Assembly (NCBI RefSeq): GCF_000969905.1
Contig: NZ_CP009520.1
Location: forward strand, 496,001-560,000
Source of the DNA: Methanosarcina vacuolata Z-761
GTDB taxonomy: Archaea; Halobacteriota; Methanosarcinia; Methanosarcinales; Methanosarcinaceae
Direction: 5' to 3'
DNA length: 64,000 nt
Shown here in pieces: positions 16,701-25,856 of the stretch; positions within the stretch are counted from its first letter, which is position 1; every line of letters starts with the position of its first letter. A program made the position numbers and the translations under genes. The notes under the pieces were generated by a model. It made no database searches, was not told where the DNA came from, and worked only from the letters and a program-made list of their open reading frames with translations.

Positions 16701-17677
16701 TTTTATCACCATTTATTTCAAGGCATTTTAAGGTGTTTTAGAGCCTTTTAGGGTTTCTTTAGGGTATTTAGGGTTTTTCCTTAGAGTCTCGCCAGAATTC
16801 TTCAAGATTGTTTAGAGTTCATTAGAGCCTCTTCAGGGTTTCTTTAGGTTTCAGGGTTTCAGGAGTCCTTTCAGAACTTGTAGAATCTTCAGGTCTCCTT
16901 AATATTTTTACTTTTTATGGAACTTACTTTAAGTCTTTTGATTTTTATGTTTATCGAATTTACTCGATTATTTGTTTTTTAATTTTTGAATTCATCAGTT
17001 CTAAATTTCAGTTAGTTTTGTTTTAAAAACTCTTTGAAATTCTAGATTTTACAAATCGTTTTTCAAAACCTAACATTTAAACTTAAGGTTTTTCCTATGT
17101 TACGAACATATAGTATTTAATTTTTTACTAACGTTTTTTATCTTCTTTCTAATTCCAAAATTTTATTTTAAAAAGTTGGTCTTGGAAAAAACTAACTTTT
17201 TTTCTTTCTGTTTTGTATAATCTGTTAACAAGTGCTTTTTTTCTTTAAACCTAATTTCTTCGGGAAATTTTGAAAAGCAGTTTAGTATGATAAGACCTTT
17301 AATCTTACTGATTTTACATTATCATATTTTATATATATGAAAACAGATATATGATATTATACAATACTATTTAATATTTTTCTGTACTAAACTTTTTTAA
17401 TAATATCTTTTGTTTTATATAAATATCTTTTAACCCTAAACTTGACCATTAAAATTTATTTTTCAGCTCAAGGTACCAGGTTATTAAATCTGAGACTTTC
17501 TCTTATACTACAGGTTTTGACAGTTTACTAAAGCTTTAAGTTGGTGACTCCGAGCATATTTTTAGTTGTATAAACTAATAATACACAACACTGGTTTCAG
17601 AATGTAAAGTTAAGTTAGTGACAAGATTCAGTTAGCGACAAAATTAAAATTAGTGACCTGCTTGGGGGCTGCAGGTC
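16701..17677. other. Long AT-rich intergenic region
   Basis: Nearly 1 kb between elp3's 3' end and the DUF1699 start. At 16725-16870 a degenerate motif like TTTAGGGTTTC recurs six or more times. Further on, AGTTAGTGACAA-like phrases repeat at 17610-17660. The rest is poly-T-rich. I found no coding frame or RNA with confidence. Confidence 0.5.
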
Positions 17678-19321
17678 TTAATCTTTCAAAACCTTTGACA
17701 TGTATACGTTATCAAGGACATACCCGAATTTTCTATAATACTCTCTGGCTCCTATCCCGCTGATAATGGCAAGTTTCCGGTATCCATTTTCACATGCTAT
17801 CTTCTCTGCATATTCCAGAAGTTCCTTTCCATATCCTCTATGCTGCCACTCCTTTTGCTTTGCTTCTTTTCCTATGGGTACCATAGAACCGTAAACATGC
17901 AGTTCTCTTATCAGGGCAGCATCCTGCAGTTCCGGGCGATGAGGTGCAGCAGGGAAGCGCAGACGGGTAAATCCTATTAAGACATCTGCGGCAAGGTCTT
18001 CAAATGCAATGAAATGCTCTGTGCCTCCACAAGCGTCATAACTCTCTACAGTCAGTTCGATGTCTTTTGGATTTATTTTTCTTCCTTTCAGGCTGGTATG
18101 TCCTACTTCCCTGCAGCGAATACAGTGGCACTTTCCTCCTCTTTCTCTCAGCTTTTCTTCTGCAAGCTGCCTCAGATTACTCTTTCTGACTCCGGCAATG
18201 ATCTGGTAAGCTGGAATATCCCGCTGAATACGCTGGAGTCTTACCCATTTAGGTAGGATTTCTTTTATATCTGCAATTAGTTCAGCAGCTTCTTCGTCAG
18301 AAAGAGCATCGTAATCTCCTGATTCCCAAAGCCTGTAAAGAGGAGTTCCTTCAGTTACCAGGGTAGGATAAATTTTGAGGTAATCGGGCCTGAAGCGAGA
18401 ATCTTCGAAGAGCTTTTTGAAACCTTTGAGATCCAGTTTTGAATCCGAGCCAGGCAGATGAGGCATCATATGGAACCCAACCTTGAATGCACTGTCCCTT
18501 AATACCTGATTAGCCCTGACAATTTCTGCAACTCCATGTCCTCTCTGCATGCGGGCAAGCACAAAATCATAAACGCTCTGAACCCCAAGCTCTACTTTAG
18601 TTCCTCCAAGTTTGAGGAATTCGTCCACATGTTTCTCTCCTGCCCAGTCAGGACGTGTTTCAAATGTGATTCCTACGTTTCGAATCTCAGCTTTTTCATT
18701 TGCTTTCTGCACTTCTTCAAGAGGAATATAAGGTAAAGTTTTTCCAATTCTCCAGGCGTTTTCTCTCCACTCTTTACCTGTGAAATCGTTCATTGCCTCA
18801 AGGCAGCGTTTAATAAACCATTCCTGGTAATCGAGACTACGTGCAGAAAACGTGCCTCCCATCACTATTAGTTCCACTTTCTCTACATCATGGCCGATCT
18901 CTTTAAGCTGGGAAAGCCTGGATTCAACCTGGGTATAAGGGTCAAATCCATGCTGGATCGCCCGCATAGCCGCAGGCTCCCTTCCCATATAACTCTGAGG
19001 TGATTTGAACGCAGAATTAGGTCCTCCCGGGCAGGGAAGACAAACTCCGTGCGGGCATGGAGCTGGAGATGTCATTACAGCAATTACCGCAACTCCAGAA
19101 ATCGTTCTTACAGGTTTCCGTCTCAAAAAATCTCTAATTATTGCCTGTTCTTCGGCCGATCCCCGGGTTATGACATCTCCGTTTCTGGGGAGGCTGTCCA
19201 GATGATAATGTTTACTGACATCTTTTTTTGCCTTATTTAACTGGTTTTCGTTTTCTATCTCGCCGACAAGTACTTTTTCAAGTATTTCCCTGCAGGCCTT
19301 ATTATAATCATCTTCTTTCAT
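17678..19321 (-). CDS. elp3: tRNA uridine(34) 5-carboxymethylaminomethyl-modifying enzyme Elp3
   Basis: 547 residues with both Elp3 domains. The radical SAM domain has its cluster cysteines in SPAPCPHGVCLPCPGG (Cys89, Cys94, Cys97). The C-terminal GNAT acetyltransferase domain has the acetyl-CoA loop HRGYGKELL near residue 505. Archaeal Elp3 alone makes carboxymethyluridine at the wobble position from acetyl-CoA and SAM. Zn-ligand cysteines lie in KCHCIRCREVGH between the domains. The length matches the family. No other Elongator subunit is present, as is normal for archaea. Confidence 0.96.
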   Translation of the reverse strand: MKEDDYNKACREILEKVLVGEIENENQLNKAKKDVSKHYHLDSLPRNGDVITRGSAEEQAIIRDFLRRKPVRTISGVAVIAVMTSPAPCPHGVCLPCPGGPNSAFKSPQSYMGREPAAMRAIQHGFDPYTQVESRLSQLKEIGHDVEKVELIVMGGTFSARSLDYQEWFIKRCLEAMNDFTGKEWRENAWRIGKTLPYIPLEEVQKANEKAEIRNVGITFETRPDWAGEKHVDEFLKLGGTKVELGVQSVYDFVLARMQRGHGVAEIVRANQVLRDSAFKVGFHMMPHLPGSDSKLDLKGFKKLFEDSRFRPDYLKIYPTLVTEGTPLYRLWESGDYDALSDEEAAELIADIKEILPKWVRLQRIQRDIPAYQIIAGVRKSNLRQLAEEKLRERGGKCHCIRCREVGHTSLKGRKINPKDIELTVESYDACGGTEHFIAFEDLAADVLIGFTRLRFPAAPHRPELQDAALIRELHVYGSMVPIGKEAKQKEWQHRGYGKELLEYAEKIACENGYRKLAIISGIGAREYYRKFGYVLDNVYMSKVLKD

Positions 19322-19746
19322 CTCAAGTTCCGTCTTTCCGGTTTCTGGGTTTCAATTTTTTATTCTTATGGCAGTTCTAAATAAAAATCAGTTTTGAGAG
19401 CTTCAAAAAGATTTTATAATTCTAAAAAAGCTATTTAAATTTGGATTTTATGATAATATTTGAGCTGATCTCAAAGCTCAAAATGATTTACTAAATCAAA
19501 TTATGAATCATCAGTCGGAGCTTCGGATTACGAAGTGGGTTTGAAAACTCACATTGATGTACTCACATTGATGTACTCACACTGATGTACTCACACTGAT
19601 GTACCCACATTGATGTACTCACATGATATAATAATTTTATTGGTTTCAGGATTAGCTATCTGCTTAGTGCGGGCATGAAGGCAATCCAGTATTTGCTGTG
19701 CAGAGCCTGCTTCATTTTTAATCCATAAGTTTTTACGACCGATTGC
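19322..19746. other. Intergenic with a 14-bp tandem repeat
   Basis: Contains the promoter region of elp3 and the 3' side of the next minus-strand gene. The only distinct structure is the repeat at 19547-19627. Confidence 0.6.
19547..19627. repeat. 14-bp tandem repeat, five full copies plus a partial
   Basis: The unit is ACTCACATTGATGT, with C/T variation at the ninth base. Copies begin at 19547, 19561, 19575, 19589 and 19603, and a truncated sixth begins at 19617. Confidence 0.93.
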
Positions 19747-20322
19747 TTAACAAAGATCAAAGCCAATAATGAAGGTCCCGAGTCCGGCTGCCGGTTTGAG
19801 ACCCATTATAGACCTGATATACTCATCTGATGGAGTAGATGGAGATGCAAGTACAACATTGGTCACACCTTCTACACATTCCAAATCCTGGCATTTCTGG
19901 GGTGGAAGTACTACAGTTATGGGTTCTTTCTTTGCATCTTTTGGCTTAGGCACGGAGCTCTTGTAAATTACAAAGTTTCCCATAACCAGCATATCGTTAC
20001 ATTTTTTACACTCTTCAAGTTTCTCGGGATCGTAAACATCCTCACCAACTTTTTCTCCATATTGCATAAGTACTACATTGGGTCCTTCAGGCCAGACATA
20101 GTTCATATTAGTTGTAAAGGCTATGATTACCTGGCGTTTGAAGACTTCTTTTATTCCCTGATTGTCTCCGACACCAAGCCCCATAAGGACAGCTCCTTCA
20201 GCCTTTTTCTCAAGCTCAAAAATACTTTCTTTGTCTTCTTCACTCAAGACATACGTATCTTCCACACCTTTCATGGCTTTTATCGTGCATATGACGTCCT
20301 GAATAACAGTTTTACATTCCAC
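19747..20322 (-). CDS. Conserved archaeal protein of unknown function
   Basis: 191 residues, soluble. It looks like an alpha/beta fold: alternating strands AVLMGLGVGD, QVIIAFTTNM, NVVLMQYG, ITVVLPPQ and NVVLASPS, with a glycine-rich end GLKPAAGLGTFIIGFDLC. Five Cys residues (two as ECKKCND) could bind metal but form no standard motif. I do not recognise the family. A long AT-rich leader lies upstream. Codon use is like the neighbouring housekeeping genes. Confidence 0.75.
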   Translation of the reverse strand: MECKTVIQDVICTIKAMKGVEDTYVLSEEDKESIFELEKKAEGAVLMGLGVGDNQGIKEVFKRQVIIAFTTNMNYVWPEGPNVVLMQYGEKVGEDVYDPEKLEECKKCNDMLVMGNFVIYKSSVPKPKDAKKEPITVVLPPQKCQDLECVEGVTNVVLASPSTPSDEYIRSIMGLKPAAGLGTFIIGFDLC

Positions 20323-20996
20323 AATGAATTCCCCTTCGTGTTTTTAGACCTATGTTATATTACTGGATTACAGGTATGATCTTATTGAATTTCTCAATTT
20401 TATTTAGTCTCTTCTTATATTAATAATGTGTCAGGCTTTTTTGCCTTCTTTTAAATTCGCCTATATCATATAACGTTTTTTATATTTCTCGATTTATATC
20501 GTCAATTTCTAATATGATTCTATTTTTTCTCTTGCAAGTAACTTATATAAGGGTTTTAAACATTTTTATATAAATCACAAAAAGCGCTTACTATAAATAT
20601 TTAAAGTTATTTAAAAATTGCATTAGATCTTTTCCAAATTTTTAAGTGCATTCTTATATTGAATTCCTCAGGCTTAATCTTTAGTAATTTGTGCAGATTT
20701 GTATCCTCTTCAAATTGTATAGATATAAGTAAATTTCATGTATTTGCTGAAAATTTAAGTATTTAATCAAGTCTAAAAACAATGTCAAACAATGCGTTCA
20801 ATTTTATAATTATACGATTAAATTGTTGCACATTTCTCAAGTTGGGATATTCTCCATTGAATTTGAAGAGGATACGATAATAAGGTTGATGGGAATAAAT
20901 TGTGAAAAATACTACTTTTGAGTGGAGATCTGCGGAAAGACAGTAACTTTAAAAGTAGTGCAGGATAAGCTTGCCTGGTGGATTTTTGAAATTAGT

Positions 20997-21116
20997 TATG
21001 ACTTACTCGGTTGAACTAATAAATCAACAGCATCAAACTGTTTACTGTCTAAAATACGACTTTAATCCACAGTCTTTGCCGTAATTGAGTTTGTTCCTCA
21101 GGTGCGTAGGGTCCTA
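20997..21116. mobile_element. MITE family A, diverged copy
   Basis: 120 bp, flanked by TA, with degenerate ends TATGACTTACTCGGTTGAAC and TCAGGTGCGTAGGGTCCTA. The interior (AAATCAACAGCATC, CCACAGTCTTTGCCGTAATT) aligns along its length with the better-preserved copy at 34662-34778. It has no coding capacity. Confidence 0.75.
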
Positions 21117-21446
21117 TTATTATAATATAAAATTGTTTAGCTTAAGAGTTTCTATGTATTAATTATCTTTTTTCCATAGTCTTTTATAAGTATTTCGAAT
21201 TTATCTTTTAATTTAACTCCTGACGAATATACTACCTGAGTTCTTTCGACATTTACCGTCATTTGTATCGTTGTTTTGCGCTTTTCCTCTTTAATTTCCC
21301 TGAAATAGACCACAAAAGATTTAATAGGGCAATTATTTTATAGAACACTTGTAATCCAATTTAGAGGGATAAGGAGGGAATGAAATCCTCTTCGGCAATA
21401 GACGAAATTTAAAAGTCTGAGTTGGTGAAGAATGGTGAAACCCTTA

Positions 21447-21466
21447 AAGTGTTGATCCCGACACTT
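21447..21466 (+). promoter_or_regulatory. Stem-loop in the S-layer mRNA leader
   Basis: AAGTGT and ACACTT form a 6-bp stem around an 8-nt loop, 45 nt before the S-layer ATG and ahead of its GGAGG. It may stabilise the abundant mRNA. Confidence 0.45.
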
Positions 21467-21510
21467 CTTCTTACATACGATGTATCTTAACAAACATGGA
21501 GGAACAATAA

Positions 21511-23517
21511 ATGAAGAGATTCGCAGCAGTGACACTGGCTGCTCTCATGCTTCTGACTGTATTTGCATCCGCCGCAAGTGCAGCAGACTCAGTTGAGATC
21601 CGCGGTCCGGTGTTTAACGGCTCTAATATCGACGACATTGTCGGCGATGGTGTTACAATTGATGCTACTCAATTCGCAGCATTCTACTACGATATTGACG
21701 ATAACGTCACAACTGAAACTCTTTCCATTAAAAATGTCAGTGGAAACAGTGGCAATGTAATTGGAGAGGGTGGAATTGTATACTCTACCACGATCCAGAA
21801 AGTTGACTACGAATATGAAAAGCCAAGCCTCGGCTGGGACAACTACAGCTTACTTGGTTTCTTTGCAGACAAGTATATCCCACTGAAATCCAACAGTGCT
21901 GACAAACTCGCCAAGCTTGTTCTTGACAGCGATGACAAGTACACCGTTAGAACCGGCGAAACCCTTGACCTCGGACAGGGCTACTCTCTCCAGGCCAAGC
22001 AGGTCGATGTTGACGGTGAGAAAGTCTGGCTCGAATTCGACAAGGACGGAGAATACGTAGATGACGAAATCATCGATGTTGGAACCGGTGACAGCACCTG
22101 GGACGTCGAACTTGATGACATCCAGGATGAAGATGATGTTGTTGTCCTGAAAGTCCATGTAAACCAGGTCTTCCAGGGTGCAGTCGACAGCATTGCTCAG
22201 ATCGAAGGTATCTGGCTCATTGACTACGCAAACGCCATAAAGATCGAATCTGATGATGAGTTCGGCGACCTCGACGATGTTTCCATTAACGGTGATACCC
22301 TTAACATTACCAATGAAGATTCTTTCACTCTGACCAGGGACTCCATAAATGAACTCGCTGAAGGCCTGTCTTTCAAAGTTGCGGACACTCCAAGCAATGT
22401 GCTCAGGTTCTATCTCGCAAAGGAAATCACTGAACCCGGAACCTATGAAGTAAGAGGTAGTGTTGCCTCCGGAGAAGCTAGCTGGGACGCAAGCAACTTT
22501 GCAGGTTTCTACTACGACCTTAATGACAATGTTGAAACAGAAAGCCTCAGTGTCTCTGACCTTGACGGCAATGTAATTGGAGATGGCGGCCTTGTCTACC
22601 AGACCTCCATTAAGGAAGTTGCCTACGAGTACGAAAACGAAGACCTTGGCTGGGAACAGTATCCAGTTATTGGTTTCTTTGCAGAGGAATACATCCCATT
22701 GAAATCCAACAGTGCTGACAAACTTGCCAAGCTTGTTCTTGACAGCGATGACAAGTACACCGTTAGAACCGGCGAAACCCTTGACCTCGGACAGGGCTAC
22801 TCTCTCCAGGCTAAGCAGGTCGATGTTGACGGTGAGAAAGTCTGGCTCGAATTCGACAAGGACGGAGAATATGTAGATGACGAAATCATCGATGTTGGAA
22901 CCGGTGACAGCACCTGGGACGTCGAACTTGATGACATCCAGGATGAAGATGATGTTGTTGTCCTGAAAGTCCATGTCAACCAGGTCTTCCAGGGTGCAGT
23001 CGACAGCATTGCTCAGATCGAAGGTATCTGGCTCATTGACTACGCAAACGCCATGAAGATTGAATCTGATGATGAGTTTGGCGAGCTTGACGATGTTTCC
23101 ATTAGCGGTGACACCCTCAAGATCAGCAATTCAGACACCTTCACCCTGACCAGAGATTCCGATCAGGAAATTGCTGAGGGCATGTCCTTCAAGATCGCAG
23201 ACACTTCAGCATCCGACCTCAGGTACTACCCATTCGTCGAGAGGACTGCCGGTAACGAAACCACCAATGTAACTGGACCAAGTGTAGGTGGCAACGTAAC
23301 CGTTGGTGAGAATGTAACCACACCTACTGACAATGTAACAACCCCTGAAACTCCGGAAGATTTGAACGCAACCACTCCGGAAGCGACTACTCCAGAAGAA
23401 CCAACCGAAGCTACTAACGCAACCGGTGAAGAAAAAGAAGACTCCCCAGGATTTGGAGTTGTTCTTGGACTTGTCGGACTCCTTGGAGTTGTCTACCTCG
23501 TCAGGAGAAACAACTAA
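21511..23517 (+). CDS. Major S-layer protein (two DUF1608 domains, PGF-CTERM anchor)
   Basis: 668 residues. The signal peptide is residues 1-24 (MKRFAAVTLAALMLL...ASA). Two tandem S-layer duplication domains (DUF1608) lie at about 28-300 and 310-575, each with Asn/Asp-rich strands and YVDDEIIDVGTGDSTWDVEL. A Thr/Pro/Asn linker with many N-x-T/S glycosylation sites follows (about 580-640). The tail SPGFGVVLGLVGLLGVVYLVRRNN is a PGF-CTERM sorting signal, removed by an archaeosortase when the protein is lipid-anchored. This forms the cell envelope lattice of Methanosarcina. GGAGG lies 9 nt before the ATG. The codons are strongly biased to C-ending, as in highly expressed genes. Confidence 0.95.
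   Translation: MKRFAAVTLAALMLLTVFASAASAADSVEIRGPVFNGSNIDDIVGDGVTIDATQFAAFYYDIDDNVTTETLSIKNVSGNSGNVIGEGGIVYSTTIQKVDYEYEKPSLGWDNYSLLGFFADKYIPLKSNSADKLAKLVLDSDDKYTVRTGETLDLGQGYSLQAKQVDVDGEKVWLEFDKDGEYVDDEIIDVGTGDSTWDVELDDIQDEDDVVVLKVHVNQVFQGAVDSIAQIEGIWLIDYANAIKIESDDEFGDLDDVSINGDTLNITNEDSFTLTRDSINELAEGLSFKVADTPSNVLRFYLAKEITEPGTYEVRGSVASGEASWDASNFAGFYYDLNDNVETESLSVSDLDGNVIGDGGLVYQTSIKEVAYEYENEDLGWEQYPVIGFFAEEYIPLKSNSADKLAKLVLDSDDKYTVRTGETLDLGQGYSLQAKQVDVDGEKVWLEFDKDGEYVDDEIIDVGTGDSTWDVELDDIQDEDDVVVLKVHVNQVFQGAVDSIAQIEGIWLIDYANAMKIESDDEFGELDDVSISGDTLKISNSDTFTLTRDSDQEIAEGMSFKIADTSASDLRYYPFVERTAGNETTNVTGPSVGGNVTVGENVTTPTDNVTTPETPEDLNATTPEATTPEEPTEATNATGEEKEDSPGFGVVLGLVGLLGVVYLVRRNN
21881..22262 (+). 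repeat. Near-identical direct repeat inside the S-layer gene, copy 1
   Basis: Pairs with 22697-23078, offset exactly 816 bp (272 codons). Comparing by eye I count seven base differences in about 380 bp, nearly all at third codon positions. The flanking parts of the two domains are far more diverged. Confidence 0.9.
22697..23078 (+). repeat. Near-identical direct repeat inside the S-layer gene, copy 2
   Basis: Second copy of the 21881-22262 segment, encoding the same YTVRTGETLDL to AQIEGIWLIDYANA stretch in domain 2. Confidence 0.9.
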
Positions 23518-23528
23518 AATTTCTGATT

Positions 23529-23548
23529 GAAGGGTTTTCTAACCCTTC
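23529..23548 (+). terminator. Terminator of the S-layer gene
   Basis: An 8-bp stem, GAAGGGTT, loop TTCT, AACCCTTC, starts 12 nt after the stop codon and is followed by a T-rich tract with TTTT and TTTTTT runs. Confidence 0.85.
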
Positions 23549-23689
23549 TCTCTTTTAATTCTTTTTTAAATTCCTTTTGCAGATAACTTTTTATCTACTT
23601 GTTTCTTAATTCAAGCGATCTTTCAACTTTGAAATCCCGGTTTAAACTTGTAGTTATTTCCAGGATTATACAGATTTTAGGTGAAGCTT

Positions 23690-24448
23690 ATGAAAAAAAT
23701 GGTGGCTTTAATATCTGCACTTGTGGTTTTAATGGTCGCATTTTCAGGATGTGTTGGCGACAATAAATCCGCAGTTAATGGAACAGAGCCCAATAGCTCG
23801 GGAGAAAATGTCAATCCTGCCGAAAGTACGGCTAACGTTAGCGAGCTTAATGAGTCTGCAGTTAATGTAACAGAACCAAGTAACTCAGGAGCGAATGTAG
23901 GTTCTGCTGATAGTACAGCTAACACTAGCGAGGTTAACAAGCCTTCAGGTAGTGGAACAGATTCGAGTAACTCGGGATCAAGTACAAATACAAATTCCGC
24001 TGAAAATGCGGCTGACATTAGCAAACTTGAAACACTTCCCGAAGGTTTCACATATGTTGGGCATGTCTCTCTTAATGCAGCTGATATCAAAATCGATTAC
24101 AACGCAGATAATGTTTCAGAAGTCGTCGGAGGGTCGGAAGGCATGTACAAATACAATGAGTCCGACTTCTACATAGATGTAATCGAGCTTGAGAATTCTG
24201 AGGCTACAACTAATCTAATAGATGCATACAAATCTTCTTTCAAGCCATTAACAGAAGGTTCCCGTTTTGTCGATGAGTCATTTAATGGGCATTCAGCTGT
24301 AAGAATTGCAGACTACGTCACAGCCGGAGGAACCGAGGTTCCCAGATATACCTATATCTGGAGCAATGAAAACCATGTATTTGTGGTTACCGGAAGTACT
24401 GCTGATGATTCTCTGGTCAAGCAGCTAGCAGAAGCCACAGGATACTGA
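23690..24448 (+). CDS. Lipoprotein with Asn/Ser-rich stalk and unknown C-terminal domain
   Basis: About 252 residues from ATG 23690 (AGGTGA 6 nt before; the frame opens at GTG 23681). The signal peptide ends in AFSGC, a lipobox with Cys19-20 as the lipid-bearing residue. Residues about 25-105 are a low-complexity, glycosylation-rich stalk built from degenerate repeats like SAVNVTEPSNSGANV. The C-terminal ~145 residues form a compact domain (ADIKIDYNADNVSEVVGGSE ... RYTYIWSNENHVFVVTGST) resembling domains repeated in other Methanosarcina lipoproteins. Its role is unknown, presumably at the outer membrane face under the S-layer. It follows the S-layer gene in the same direction, but the terminator between them implies separate transcription. 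Confidence 0.82.
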   Translation: MKKMVALISALVVLMVAFSGCVGDNKSAVNGTEPNSSGENVNPAESTANVSELNESAVNVTEPSNSGANVGSADSTANTSEVNKPSGSGTDSSNSGSSTNTNSAENAADISKLETLPEGFTYVGHVSLNAADIKIDYNADNVSEVVGGSEGMYKYNESDFYIDVIELENSEATTNLIDAYKSSFKPLTEGSRFVDESFNGHSAVRIADYVTAGGTEVPRYTYIWSNENHVFVVTGSTADDSLVKQLAEATGY

Positions 24449-24600
24449 TATTTTTAAAAGAGTAAAACCTTTTTTATCTTTTCTTTTTTTTAATTCTTTT
24501 TTAATTTTTTAAGATTTATATCTACCCATTAAATTGATTTTGAGGATTTTAATGATATAACTACTCAGAGAGCAATTTTTATTTTGAAAGTACCCCTTTT

Positions 24601-24636
24601 CCGCCGATGTTAATATCGCCAATTAACTTTCGGCGG
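24601..24636 (+). terminator. Two-part stem-loop after the lipoprotein gene
   Basis: CCGCCGA pairs with TCGGCGG, and inside it GTTAA pairs with TTAAC around a 9-nt loop. A TTTTT follows within 7 nt. It lies about 150 nt after the stop, so it may be a distal terminator or part of a small RNA. Confidence 0.5.
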
Positions 24637-24891
24637 ATAACTTTTTCAACTTATTCGGTTTCTTCTGATTTGTCGGATAGTAAATAATGAATACCTCACC
24701 TTTAATGATGACCGTATCACTCTTCTATATCCTTAAACTGGCGCTTCTGGTCGTCGCGGCGAGTTCGTAGAAATCCAGTTCCCTGTCGATTTCTGACAGT
24801 GCTATTCTTTCAGGATCTCTGACTTTCAGACAACTTTTTTGTCTATATCTTTACGAAAAAATCCGGTTTTTCGGTATTCCGATCGTTAGCC

Positions 24892-24899
24892 TTTAATAT
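24892..24899 (+). promoter_or_regulatory. TATA box of tRNA-Met
   Basis: CTTTAATATATC lies about 26-33 nt before the first tRNA base at 24925, the usual archaeal box A distance. Confidence 0.6.
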
Positions 24900-24924
24900 A
24901 TCTTTGTACATTTGTGTGTTGCAA

Positions 24925-25035
24925 GCCCGGATAGCCTAGATGGTTGGGGCGCCAGACTCATAGGGACAATTATATGAGGCGTCTTTAATCTCCTGAGATA
25001 TCTGGAGGTCGCGTGTTCGAGTCACGCTCCGGGCA
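24925..25035 (+). tRNA. tRNA-Met (CAU, elongator) with a 37-nt intron
   Basis: The acceptor strands GCCCGGA (24925-24931) and TCCGGGC (25028-25034) pair fully; the discriminator is A. The D-stem is GCC/GGC and the anticodon stem CCAGA/TCTGG. The loop CT-CAT-A is broken after position 37, with A38 at 25000. The T-arm is GCGTG TTCGAGT CACGC. The intron is 24963-24999. A canonical bulge-helix-bulge is visible: CTCA pairs with TGAG, flanked by 3-nt bulges TAG and ATA, with cuts inside the bulges. A G1-C72 pair rules out the initiator. CCA is not encoded. A tRNA-Ile2 (CAU) is the only alternative, but an intron at 37/38 is typical of archaeal elongator tRNA-Met. Confidence 0.95.
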
Positions 25036-25040
25036 CCTAA

Positions 25041-25856
25041 TTTTTTTGTTCATAGCATTCTTAACTCATTTTTTATGCATCTTCAGTTTTCGTGATAATG
25101 TTCTCGTTCTTTGAAACTGTGTTGCCTGAGGTTCATTATTTTTCAAGGTAGTAACGAAATAGTAAGAACCTATCCGAAAAATCAAAAATGGAACGTTTTA
25201 ACGGTTAAAATTCAGATATAATAAAGTCTTAGCTTCCCTGTTTTTGATTCTAAATAATAGTGTCATGGCAATTTAATTATGATCCGTTAATTTATATATA
25301 ACACTTCTTAAGTAGTTCTTTTCTTAATTCTACTGATTCATAACTAAATTGCTTAGACGCTAGTATACTTGAGTGTTGTAATACAATTTCTTACTTGTGT
25401 ATTACGTAAAAATAGAAAAGTGGTCTATTTTTAAGGGTTCTATTGTGGGCTATCTAGAAATAAGGCAGTGTCTCAAATTTGCTGTAAATTTGAAGTCAAA
25501 TTTTTGCGTACTATGCCGATAATTGATCTGCCAATATGAAATTTCTACTCAATACCTTCTTGAGATTCATGATTTTACAGAAAAATTGGCACACTGCCGA
25601 AAATAATGTATAACATAATATCCTTATTTAAAATACTTATCAATGTTCAAGTTATAAAGTTCTATGCAAATATACTTTGTTAATAATTCTGGATATATTA
25701 GTTATGAGTTAATAAAACTCAAAATTGAAGCTCACTATTCAAAAGACAAATCAGACTCTCGATAATGAAAAAAGTATGAAACTTTTATTGACGGAAAAGT
25801 AAAATTGGTTTTTATGAGCTTAAAATCTATAATTTACGCCAAAAGGGAAGTTTAAT
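25041..25856. other. Intergenic downstream of tRNA-Met, with a MITE
   Basis: AT-rich, non-coding DNA leading to an atypical accessory gene. It contains MITE family B at 25464-25598. No integrase or second tRNA-end repeat was seen. Confidence 0.5.
25464..25598. mobile_element. MITE family B (TIR GGCAGTGT)
   Basis: 135 bp. The left end GGCAGTGTCTCAAATTTGCTG and the inverted right end GGCAGTGTGCCAATTTTTCTG agree at most positions. The flanks GAAATAA and GAAAATAA may be an imperfect target duplication. It has no coding frame. Confidence 0.6.

Larger units (their letters stand above)
20323..21510. other. Long upstream region of the S-layer gene
   Basis: About 1.2 kb of AT-rich DNA between divergent genes. 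It contains a diverged MITE (20997-21116), a candidate promoter near 21314-21330 (AAAAGATTTAATAG) and a leader stem-loop at 21447-21466. An abundant S-layer protein is expected to have a strong promoter and a long leader here; the exact start cannot be read from sequence. Confidence 0.5.

Noticed and set aside
21850-22974. Long minus-strand open frame (374 codons) opposite the S-layer gene
   Set aside because: It mirrors the strongly biased codons of the S-layer gene and repeats with its two halves; no ribosome-binding site or family resemblance.
24601-24636. Small RNA gene
   Set aside because: A good hairpin, but no promoter of its own was seen; listed as a possible terminator instead.
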